A stretch of DNA of 64,000 nucleotides, taken from positions 32,918 through 96,917 of the forward strand of contig JANOQM010000043.1 of the NCBI GenBank assembly GCA_031422295.1, written 5' to 3'. Position numbers and translations under genes: made by a program. The first letter of the stretch is position 1; each line of letters begins with the position of its first letter. The DNA comes from JANOMH01 sp031422295 (GTDB taxonomy: Bacteria > Pseudomonadota > Alphaproteobacteria > Rhodobacterales > Rhodobacteraceae). Below the pieces are notes generated by a model. That model worked only from the letters and a program-made list of their open reading frames with translations, was not told where the DNA came from and searched no databases. Shown piece by piece: positions 53,053-60,324 of this stretch.

Positions 53053-54705
53053 ATGTCGGTTCAAACTGCCCGGAAATTACCCTTTGGCGCGCGCTGGCGC
53101 CCGGACCTGTGGTCGGCGGGCGCGCTGATTATTGCGCTGATCGTGATGCTGCCGGTGCTGGCGGTGCTGTGGTTGTCATTGAACCCGACCGGTAATATCT
53201 GGCCGCATCTGCTGGCCACGACATTGCCGCGCTATCTGGGCAATACCCTGCTGCTGATGGGCGCAGTGGGCGTGTTGACCGCTGCTGTCGGGACCGGCGC
53301 TGCGTGGCTGGTCACGATGTACCGCTTTGCCGGCCAAAGCTGGGTACAATGGGCGCTGTTGATGCCTTTGGCGGTGCCGGCCTATGTGGGTGCCTATGCG
53401 CTGGTCAATTTTCTGGAATATCCGGGGGTGGTGCAGACCTTGCTGCGCAACGCCTTTGGCTGGACCTCGGCCCGGGATTACTGGTTTCCGACGGTGCGCA
53501 GTCCGGCGGCCGCAATACTGGTCCTGACGGCGGCCTTGTATCCTTATGTTTATCTGCTGGCCCGTGCCGCATTCCGCGAGCAATCGGGTGCCGGATATGA
53601 GGTGGCACGGGCGCTGGGCGTTGGCCCGTGGGGCCGGTTCTGGCGGGTCGGATTGCCGCTGGCCCGGCCTGCCATCGTGGCCGGGGTTGCGGTGGCGATG
53701 ATGGAGACGATGAATGATTTCGGCGTTGTGGATTATTTCGCCGTGCAAACCCTGACCACGGGCATATTCTCGGTCTGGTTGCAGGCTGGAAATCTGGGTG
53801 GGGCGGCGCAGATTGCCGTCTGTATGCTGGTCGTCGTGGTGCTGTTGGTGACGGTCGAAAAGATCAGCCGCCGCAAAAGCCGGTTCTTTACATCGGGGCG
53901 GGGCACGCGTCCGGTGACCCCGCAGGTCTTGGTCGGCTGGCGCAGTGGGCTGGCCTTGACCGCCTGCCTGCTGCCGGTGATCGCAGGCTTTGGGCTGCCG
54001 GTTGTGGTGTTGCTGGCCCATGCATTTGACGCCAGCCAATGGGTCGCCCCCGGGCTGGGGCTGGCCCTGTGGCATACGTTGAGCGCGGGCGGGATTGCAG
54101 CTGTCGTGACCGTGATAGCCGGGGTTTTCATGGTATATGGCGTGCGGTTGTCCGGGCGGCGATTGCCGGTTTTATTGCTGCCAATCACCGCCATTGGCTA
54201 TGCCGCACCGGGCGCGATGCTGGGGATTGGGGTGCTGATCCCGCTTGCCGCATTCGACAACCGGCTGGCCGACGGGATACTCGCGCTGACCGGCACCGAT
54301 CCCGGACTGCTGCTGACCGGGACCGCCGCCGCCCTGATCCTGGCCTATTGCGTGCGGTTTTTCGCGATTGCCCAAGGCACCGCCGATGCCGCCCTTGGCC
54401 GGGTTTCGCCCAGCCTGCCGATGGCCGCCCGGTCACTGGGGCGGACCGCGGGGGGCACTTTGCGGGCCGTGCATCTGCCGCTGATCCGCGCCTCGGCCCT
54501 GTCGGCACTGCTGCTGGTGTTTGTCGATTGTGTTAAAGAACTGCCCGCTACATTGCTGTTGCGCCCGTTCAATTATGATACGCTGGCGACCCGCGTGCAT
54601 GCCAAGGCCAGTCTTGAAAACCTGTCCGACGCGGCCCCTGCCGCGCTGACGATCACGCTGGTCGGGCTGATCGCGGTGTCATTGCTGGCCCGCACCAATC
54701 GTTAG
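53053..54705 (+). CDS. Iron(III) ABC transporter permease (FbpB/AfuB-type)
   Basis: The 550-residue permease is a tandem duplication of two binding-protein-dependent permease halves. Each half carries an EAA-like loop: EVARALGVGPWGRFWRVGLPLARPAIVAG and MAARSLGRTAGGTLRAVHLPLIRASALSA. About twelve helices are present. The DCVKELPATLLLRPFNYDTLATRVHAKASLENLSDAAPAAL segment is typical of ferric iron permeases. Neither the binding protein nor the ATPase is in the window. It is divergent from the sulfotransferase-like gene. Confidence 0.92.
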   Translation: MSVQTARKLPFGARWRPDLWSAGALIIALIVMLPVLAVLWLSLNPTGNIWPHLLATTLPRYLGNTLLLMGAVGVLTAAVGTGAAWLVTMYRFAGQSWVQWALLMPLAVPAYVGAYALVNFLEYPGVVQTLLRNAFGWTSARDYWFPTVRSPAAAILVLTAALYPYVYLLARAAFREQSGAGYEVARALGVGPWGRFWRVGLPLARPAIVAGVAVAMMETMNDFGVVDYFAVQTLTTGIFSVWLQAGNLGGAAQIAVCMLVVVVLLVTVEKISRRKSRFFTSGRGTRPVTPQVLVGWRSGLALTACLLPVIAGFGLPVVVLLAHAFDASQWVAPGLGLALWHTLSAGGIAAVVTVIAGVFMVYGVRLSGRRLPVLLLPITAIGYAAPGAMLGIGVLIPLAAFDNRLADGILALTGTDPGLLLTGTAAALILAYCVRFFAIAQGTADAALGRVSPSLPMAARSLGRTAGGTLRAVHLPLIRASALSALLLVFVDCVKELPATLLLRPFNYDTLATRVHAKASLENLSDAAPAALTITLVGLIAVSLLARTNR

Positions 54706-54766
54706 GACCGGGCCGCTGAAATCGGACTTGCACGGCGATCAAACTGGCACTAAACGCAGCCGCAGT

Positions 54767-54842
54767 GCCCCTATAGCTCAGCTGGTAGAGCGTCTGATTT
54801 GTAATCAGAGGGTCGGGAGTTCGAGTCTCTCTGGGGGCACCA
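54767..54842 (+). tRNA. tRNA-Thr(UGU)
   Basis: The 76-base cloverleaf has a seven-pair acceptor stem (GCCCCTA with TGGGGGC), anticodon stem TCTGA/TCAGA with loop TTTGTAA giving anticodon TGT (54800-54802), T-loop TTCGAGT and an encoded CCA end (54840-54842). The anticodon reads ACA-type Thr codons. tRNA genes are common integration sites, and the sequence just beyond this one has integrase-arm-like repeats. Confidence 0.96.
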
Positions 54843-54847
54843 AGTGA

Positions 54848-54960
54848 CCATGCAGCGACGTCCAGTGATGTGCAGCGACGTGCAACGGATAGAAAATAAC
54901 TAAATAGAATCAGTACACTCGGGAAACTTGACGTCCAGTGGTGTCCACCGGCATCCAATC
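54848..54960 (+). repeat. Ten-base periodic repeats downstream of tRNA-Thr, possible att-arm sites
   Basis: Four consecutive decamers (54848-54887: CCATGCAGCG, ACGTCCAGTG, ATGTGCAGCG, ACGTGCAACG) and three more (54931-54960: ACGTCCAGTG, GTGTCCACCG, GCATCCAATC) share the pattern (G/A)YGTsCArYG. The decamer ACGTCCAGTG recurs exactly. Tyrosine-recombinase arm-type sites next to tRNAs have similar periodic repeats. A short frame just downstream (54972 onward, NAFERPKPKKIPTAMKLSD) loosely resembles an integrase N-terminus, but no integrase is intact. Confidence 0.6.
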
Positions 54961-55155
54961 ATTATGCTGGTATGCGTGTTGGTAGAAATGCCACCAACGC
55001 GTTCGAGCGGCCCAAGCCCAAGAAGATACCAACAGCCATGAAATTGTCGGATACGTCCCACCCGCAGAAGCAGAGGAGGCGTGTCTCATGCAAACCTGAC
55101 CACACTCGATATGGTCGCCTAGTCGTTGAACAAACCACCCTCCGGCAAACCCGGG

Positions 55156-55690
55156 GCGGTTCACACCTTTGGCCCCGGCCTGCTGCCGGGTACGGCAGCG
55201 GCGGTGTATTACGAAACTGCCGCGGTCATTGTGGTTCTGATCCTGCTGGGCCGCATGTGAGAGGCGCGGGCCAAAGGCCGCACTGGTGTGGCGCGCGCCC
55301 CATGTTGGCGCAGATACGGTGCTGGCGCAGATTATCCGGCTGGTCCTCGGGGCGGACCCGGCGCTTGCGCCCGCGTTGGTGGCCGATGTTGGTATCGCCA
55401 TTGGCACCGGCACCGATGTGGCGATTGAAACTGCCGATGTGGTGCTGATGTCGGGCGATCTGGCGGCCCTGGTCAATGCCTTTGCGATCAGCCGCGCCAC
55501 GATGCGCAATATCCGGCAAAATCTGTTTTGGGCCTTTGGCTATAACGTGCTGCTGATCCCGGTGGCGGCGGGGGTATTGTATCCGGTCAATGGCCTGCTG
55601 TTGTCGCCCGCATTGGCGGCGGGCGCGATGGCGCTGTCCAGCGTGTTCGTATTGACCAATGCGCTACGCAGGCAACGACCGCCCCGATTG
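55156..55690 (+). pseudogene. copA: Decayed copper-exporting P-type ATPase (copA) remnant
   Basis: Three pieces of a CopA-type ATPase lie in order but not in one frame. The first reads TFGPGLLPGTAAAVYYETAAVIVVLILLGRM, then an in-frame stop (55258-55260), then EARAKGRTG. In another frame HVGADTVLAQIIRLV follows, which in CopA precedes the transmembrane CPC region. It jumps directly to ADVGIAIGTGTDVAIETADVVLMSGDL and the final helices. The CPC motif, DKTGT phosphorylation site and ATP domain are deleted. This is a clear non-functional remnant beside tRNA-Thr. Confidence 0.88.
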
Positions 55691-55745
55691 TCCGATATTG
55701 CGGTCGTTGGACGGGCAGGCCCGGACGGCCTGATTATATTTGGGG

Positions 55746-56996
55746 TCAGGCCAGCCTGCGGATGGCCAGCCAACTGAACGCCGCCATCAGCCCTGCAGTC
55801 GCAAGGCATAGCGGCAACCCGCCCGTCTGATAACTGAGCCCCGAAAGCAATGTCCCAATCAACCGGCCCGCTGCATTGGCCATATAGTAAAACCCCACAT
55901 CCAGCGTCACCCGTTCAGCGGTGGTAAAAGCCAGTATCAGATAGGAATGCACCGCCGAGTTGATCGCAAAGACGAAACCGAAGGCTAAAAGCCCTGCCAC
56001 CAAAGCTGCCGTCAGCCATGATGCCTGCGGTGCGGCACCATAGGTCAGCGCCGCCAGCATCAGTGGGATCGCGGTCAGGGTCAGCACCCAGGTTGCAGCG
56101 GCGCGGGTTATGTCGGCCAGTGGTTTGGCCTTGGCGTTCAACAAGCCGGGGGCAGCGGCCTGCACTGCGCCATAAGCGATGATCCAGGCAGCCATGAACC
56201 CGCCGACCAGAAAGAACGCCTCGCGCTGGCCCGCCGCCGTGCCATCGGACAGAACGGCGGTAAAATAGACCGGAATCCCGACAACGAACCAGACATCCCG
56301 CGCCCCGAACAGAAACATCCGCGCCAGTGCCAGACGGTTGATCTGCGGGTCTTTGGAAAACACTTCGGCGAACTTTGCGCTTTTGCGCCCGCGCGGCAGG
56401 CCGGGCGGCATCAGCACCACGACCGCCAGCAGAACCACCGCCAGCATCGCCGCCATTCCCCAGACCGATGCCGCAAATCCGAACAGCCCCAGCAGTGCAG
56501 CCCCCAGAAAAAACCCCGCCCCTTTGACGGCGTTCTTTGATCCGGTCAAAGCGGCGACCCAGCGAAACAACCCGCCCTCTGCCGTTGGGGCCAACACTTT
56601 GACCGCTGATTTGGCCGACATCTTGGCCAGATCCTTGGCCACGCCGGATGCGCCCTGAACGGCCATCACGAACCAGACCGAGGCCAGGATTGACCATGCC
56701 GGATCAAGCTGTGCCAGCATCACAAGGGCTGCGATTTGCAAGGCAAGGCCAGCATATAGCGTTGTGGTCAGCCCGAACCGCGCCGCGATCCAGCCCGCAG
56801 ACAGGTTGGTCACGATGCCCGCCACTTCGTATAACACGAACAGATAGGCCAGTTGGATAGGCGAGAATCCCAGCCCGTTGAAATGCAGCAGCACCAGCAT
56901 CCGCAACGCGCCATCGGTCAGTTCGAACGCCCAATAGGCGGCTGTGACGGCGATATAGGCGGATAATCCGGTGGCGGGTGCGGGTGTATGGGTCAC
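55746..56996 (-). CDS. arsJ: ArsJ, MFS organoarsenical (1-arseno-3-phosphoglycerate) exporter
   Basis: The 416-residue MFS protein has about twelve helices. The N-terminus YIAVTAAYWAFELTDGALRMLVLLHFNGLGFSPIQLAYLFVLYEVAGIVTNLSAGW and the AVQGASGVAKDLAKMSAKSAVK loop are characteristic of ArsJ. It starts with GTG at 56996, overlapping the stop of the partner gapdh gene (GTGA). ArsJ exports the unstable product that GAPDH makes from arsenate and glyceraldehyde-3-phosphate. Together they give arsenate resistance. Confidence 0.92.
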   Translation of the reverse strand: MTHTPAPATGLSAYIAVTAAYWAFELTDGALRMLVLLHFNGLGFSPIQLAYLFVLYEVAGIVTNLSAGWIAARFGLTTTLYAGLALQIAALVMLAQLDPAWSILASVWFVMAVQGASGVAKDLAKMSAKSAVKVLAPTAEGGLFRWVAALTGSKNAVKGAGFFLGAALLGLFGFAASVWGMAAMLAVVLLAVVVLMPPGLPRGRKSAKFAEVFSKDPQINRLALARMFLFGARDVWFVVGIPVYFTAVLSDGTAAGQREAFFLVGGFMAAWIIAYGAVQAAAPGLLNAKAKPLADITRAAATWVLTLTAIPLMLAALTYGAAPQASWLTAALVAGLLAFGFVFAINSAVHSYLILAFTTAERVTLDVGFYYMANAAGRLIGTLLSGLSYQTGGLPLCLATAGLMAAFSWLAIRRLA

Positions 56997-58006
56997 ATCA
57001 GCCCCGCAACCATGCGGGTGATATCAGCCAGACGGCAGGCATAGCCCCATTCATTGTCATACCAGGCGAAGATTTTGACCTGCGTGCCGTTCACCACCAT
57101 GGTGCTGGCCGCGTCGATAATGCTGGACCGGGGATCATTGGTATAGTCGGATGAGACCAGTTCGCGCAGTTCATATCCCAAAATGCCCTGTAGCGGCCCA
57201 GATGCGGCGGCTTCGGCGAACAAGGCGTTGACTTCGTTCACCGTTGTCGCCCGCGCGACCTCGAACACGCAATCGGTCAGCGAGGCGTTCAGCAGCGGCA
57301 CGCGCACGGCATGGCCGTTCAGGCGGCCGGCCAGTTCAGGGTAAATCAGCGTGATCGCAGTCGCTGACCCGGTGGTCGTGGGGATCAGGTTCAACAGGGC
57401 CGACCGTGACCGGCGCATATCCTTGGCAGGGCGGTCCACGATGGTCTGGGTGTTGGTCACGTCATGGATCGTGGTGATCGACCCATGCCTTATGCCGATC
57501 CCTTCGTGGATCACCTTGACCACCGGGGCGAGGCAATTGGTCGTGCAACTGGCCGCCGTGACGGTGTGATGCAGGGCAGGGTCATACAGATGATGGTTCA
57601 CCCCGTAGACAAGGTTCAGCGCCCCGCCGTCCTTGACCGGGGCTGAGACCACAACTTTCTTGACCCCCGCCGCAAAGTAGGGGGCAATTTTCGCCTCGGT
57701 CTTGAACACGCCCGTCGCGTCGATCACCAGATCAACCCCCATCGCGGTCAGCGGCAGATCCGCGATCCGCTTGGCGTTGGTCAAGGCAATGCGCTGTCCG
57801 GCCAGCGTCAGGCTGTCGGCATCATGCGAAATCGCGCGCGGCCAGCGGCCATGCACGCTGTCGAACTCCATCAGCAGGGCGTGTTGGTCGGGGGTGCCAA
57901 GGCTATCGTTGATTAACACAATCTCACCCCCTGCGCCTGTGTCAATCAGGTCCCGCAACGCGAGTTTACCAATGCGGCCAAGGCCGTTCAGGGCGATACG
58001 GGTCAT
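56993..58006 (-). CDS. ArsJ-associated glyceraldehyde-3-phosphate dehydrogenase
   Basis: The 337-residue GAPDH has the NAD-binding N-terminus TRIALNGLGRIGKLALRD, the catalytic Cys in AASCTTNCLAPVVKVIHE and the C-terminal SIIDAASTMVVNGTQVKIFAWYDNEWGYACRLADI. Its coupling to arsJ shows it is the arsenic-dedicated paralogue: it forms 1-arseno-3-phosphoglycerate for export. RBS AAAGGAC precedes the ATG. It lies 21 bases after the arsR-arsC fusion gene. Confidence 0.93.
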   Translation of the reverse strand: MTRIALNGLGRIGKLALRDLIDTGAGGEIVLINDSLGTPDQHALLMEFDSVHGRWPRAISHDADSLTLAGQRIALTNAKRIADLPLTAMGVDLVIDATGVFKTEAKIAPYFAAGVKKVVVSAPVKDGGALNLVYGVNHHLYDPALHHTVTAASCTTNCLAPVVKVIHEGIGIRHGSITTIHDVTNTQTIVDRPAKDMRRSRSALLNLIPTTTGSATAITLIYPELAGRLNGHAVRVPLLNASLTDCVFEVARATTVNEVNALFAEAAASGPLQGILGYELRELVSSDYTNDPRSSIIDAASTMVVNGTQVKIFAWYDNEWGYACRLADITRMVAGLM

Positions 58007-58027
58007 GCTGATGTCCTTTTAGGTTAT

Positions 58028-58885
58028 TCAGGTTTTGGCTGGGCCGCCCAGGTGATCGACCCGCGCCTGCAATGCCACGCGGGTCAATATGTCAAACGGC
58101 AAGGCCGCAAAGGCGGTGATCCTGCGGCGCAGATCGGCATAAGTCCGGGCAAAGGCGAGGCCCTTTTCGGCCTCGGTCCCCGTCACTTTGACCGGATCGG
58201 GCAGGCCCCAATGCCCGGTGATCGGCTGGCCCGGCCAAGGCGGGCATTCCTCGTTCGCCGCCAGATCGCAGACAGTGAACACGAAGTCCATCGCGGGCAT
58301 ACCGGGCACTGCAAATTCCGACAGATGTTTTGCTCGCAGGTCCGAAACATCGTGCCCGTTGCGTGTCAGCACCTCAAGCGCGAAGGGGTTCAGCTGCGAG
58401 TTTGGCCGGATGCCCGCCGAAAACGCCTGAAACTTGCCTTGGCCGATGTCGCGCAGCAATGCTTCGGCAAAGATCGAACGGGCCGAGTTGCCGGAGCAGA
58501 TGAACAGAACGTCAAAATTGGTATCATTCATGGCGGGCATGACGATGTCCTCTTTGGGATCAGGTGGTGTGGGATTTGACAGATGCGACATCAGGTCGGG
58601 CCGACTGCGGCCAACGTCGACTATGAAATACGCGGCCAATGCGCCAGCTTCTGGCAGGTTCGCGCAATACAGGATCGTGCGGCCATCACGGCACGACCGG
58701 ACCAAACCTGCGTCTTCCAGCAGACCCAGATTGGTCGACAGCGTGTTCGGGCGCATATTCAGCGCTGCGGCAATCTCGCCCGCCCGCACTCCATGTGGGG
58801 CATGCCGCATGAGCAGCCGAAAAACGGCCAGCCTGCTATCGTGACCCAAGGCGGAGAAAGCGCGGATAGCGGTTTTGGTTTCCAT
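58028..58885 (-). CDS. ArsR-ArsC fusion: arsenical repressor joined to arsenate reductase
   Basis: The 285-residue protein starts at 58885. Residues about 1-110 are an ArsR winged helix (AFSALGHDSRLAVFRLLMRHAPHGVRAGEIAAALNMRPNTLSTNLGLLEDAGLVRSCRDGR). From about residue 125 there is a low-molecular-weight-phosphatase-like ArsC with LFICSGNSARSIFAEALLRD (catalytic CX5R loop) and VCDLAANEECPPWPGQP, carrying the relay Cys residues. The fusion senses arsenicals and reduces arsenate in one polypeptide. It heads the arsR/C-gapdh-arsJ operon. Confidence 0.93.
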   Translation of the reverse strand: METKTAIRAFSALGHDSRLAVFRLLMRHAPHGVRAGEIAAALNMRPNTLSTNLGLLEDAGLVRSCRDGRTILYCANLPEAGALAAYFIVDVGRSRPDLMSHLSNPTPPDPKEDIVMPAMNDTNFDVLFICSGNSARSIFAEALLRDIGQGKFQAFSAGIRPNSQLNPFALEVLTRNGHDVSDLRAKHLSEFAVPGMPAMDFVFTVCDLAANEECPPWPGQPITGHWGLPDPVKVTGTEAEKGLAFARTYADLRRRITAFAALPFDILTRVALQARVDHLGGPAKT

Positions 58886-58905
58886 AGTTCTGGAATAATC
58901 GAACT
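58886..58905. promoter_or_regulatory. ArsR-type inverted repeat at the arsR-arsC start
   Basis: The arms AGTTC and GAACT (58886-58890 and 58901-58905) are separated by ten AT-rich bases. They lie directly upstream of the fusion-gene ATG, where an ArsR operator is expected. The short arms make this a moderate call. Confidence 0.5.
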
Positions 58906-59053
58906 TATTTAGCAGGGCAAATGAAGGTTTTATGACAATCGGCGATCGGAACCCGCTGACCCGATCAAGTCGTAACCGCGACACCCGGCCAGCCGACCGG
59001 CGACCGGGCCCAATCGCTGCGCGGTTAACCCGATACTGGTTACATCCGCAGGT

Positions 59054-59527
59054 TCACCTCTGCGCATGTCCGCAATCAGGGCCGCTGGCACCCATGCCAA
59101 GCACCTCGACTGTCACCACCATCTGGCCTGCATTTTGAAAACTCAGGGTCAGGGGAAAGGTTCCACCTTCGTCCAGCGCTGCCGTCAGCCCCATCAACAT
59201 GCCATGCAGTCCACCGGGGGCCAGCGCGACCGTTTCACCTGCGGGCACCGGGACCGACATCACATGCGGCATCGCGGCGACGCCATCAGTGATCACGGTT
59301 TCATGCAGCATTGGCATGTCTGCGACGGGTGTTGTGAGCGCAGTCAGTACGTCATCGAGCGGCCCGGTATTGCGGATTGTCAGATACACCACGCCGGGCC
59401 GCCCCGCCCCGAGCGAGGCCCGCGCCCAGGCACGGTCCACCTCGATATCCCCAAGTTTGACAATGTCGCAGGCGAAGACCGGTGGGGCGATCAACAGGGC
59501 AAAAACGATGGCAGACAGGCGGTTCAT
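59054..59527 (-). CDS. PCu(A)C-type periplasmic copper chaperone
   Basis: The 157-residue protein has a signal sequence (MNRLSAIVFALLIAPPVFA) and a PCuAC domain. The copper ligands fit H(M)X10MX21HXM: MPMLHETVITDGVAAMPHVMSVPVPAG followed by GLHGMLMGL. The family delivers Cu(I) to cytochrome c oxidase CuA or scavenges copper. The ATG at 59527 is chosen because it begins the signal peptide. It stands near the copA remnant and the metal-resistance genes. Confidence 0.9.
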   Translation of the reverse strand: MNRLSAIVFALLIAPPVFACDIVKLGDIEVDRAWARASLGAGRPGVVYLTIRNTGPLDDVLTALTTPVADMPMLHETVITDGVAAMPHVMSVPVPAGETVALAPGGLHGMLMGLTAALDEGGTFPLTLSFQNAGQMVVTVEVLGMGASGPDCGHAQR

Positions 59528-59696
59528 GACGGTCTCACAATCTGGTTTGCGGGTCGGTGAAGACGACCACTTAGACAAGGTATAATCGAAAAGTCGCAGC
59601 CGGTCACGTGCAGGGCTGATCATAGTACGCGCCGGGCGATGCGACATGGTGTAGCCATTGACAAAGGGTGCTGCACCCCCGGCTGCAGGCCTGACT

Positions 59697-60323
59697 TTAG
59701 GCAATTGGCGTTACCCTGTCAGGTTGGGCGGGTCCGATCCATCGCGGGACCCGGGCCAGGTAATCCCGGTAGGGCGCACCAAGAGTCTGTGCCAATATAC
59801 TTTCTTCTGATCGGATTTGTGCGGCTGCGGAAGCCCAGAAGATGACCAGTGCTGCCAGCGTCGGCAGGCTGGGAATCGCAATGGCAAGACCAGCCAGCAG
59901 CAGGAACTGCCCCAGAAACGTCGGATTGCGGCTGATGTCATAAAGCCCGCCGCTGACGAATGTGCCCACAGCCCCGGCCTCGACCCCGACGCGCCAAGAC
60001 GCCCCCATGGCGACCTGCGCCGCAAAGGCAATCATCGCCCCCGCCACAGACACAAGATGCCCCGCCAACCCAACCGCCACCCCGGCAGTTTCGGCCCAAA
60101 GTGGGTCAGAGTTGGGCAGGGCCAGTCCTACCAGCGGGCCAAAGAGCGCAAGCGCAAAGGCCGCACGAAACCCAAAGGCGGCCAGCCGGTCGCGGCCTGT
60201 TGCCCTGCCAAACAACCAGATCGACCGGCCCGCGGCCCGCGCAGCCAAGGCCCCGGCCCAAAAGAACGCAGCAAGATAAAGGGCGAGCACGGCAAGGCCA
60301 GCCCAGCCAAACGGTGTCAACAT
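59697..60323 (-). CDS. Isoprenylcysteine methyltransferase-like (ICMT/PEMT) membrane protein
   Basis: The 208-residue protein has about five hydrophobic helices and the ICMT/PEMT signature in its C-terminal half: GGLYDISRNPTFLGQFLLLAGLAIAI, then EESILAQTLGAPYRDYLARVPRWI. Such proteins bind SAM at the membrane and methylate lipids or small molecules. It begins one base after the cadA stop, so it is co-transcribed with the metal-exporting ATPase. Its metal link is unexplained; similar genes often accompany cadA/zntA. Confidence 0.85.
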   Translation of the reverse strand: MLTPFGWAGLAVLALYLAAFFWAGALAARAAGRSIWLFGRATGRDRLAAFGFRAAFALALFGPLVGLALPNSDPLWAETAGVAVGLAGHLVSVAGAMIAFAAQVAMGASWRVGVEAGAVGTFVSGGLYDISRNPTFLGQFLLLAGLAIAIPSLPTLAALVIFWASAAAQIRSEESILAQTLGAPYRDYLARVPRWIGPAQPDRVTPIA

Positions 60324-60324
60324 G

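Noticed and set aside
54972..55448. Long frame after tRNA-Thr as an intact gene
   Set aside because: It joins a possible integrase-like N-terminus to out-of-frame copA sequence; no single family covers it.
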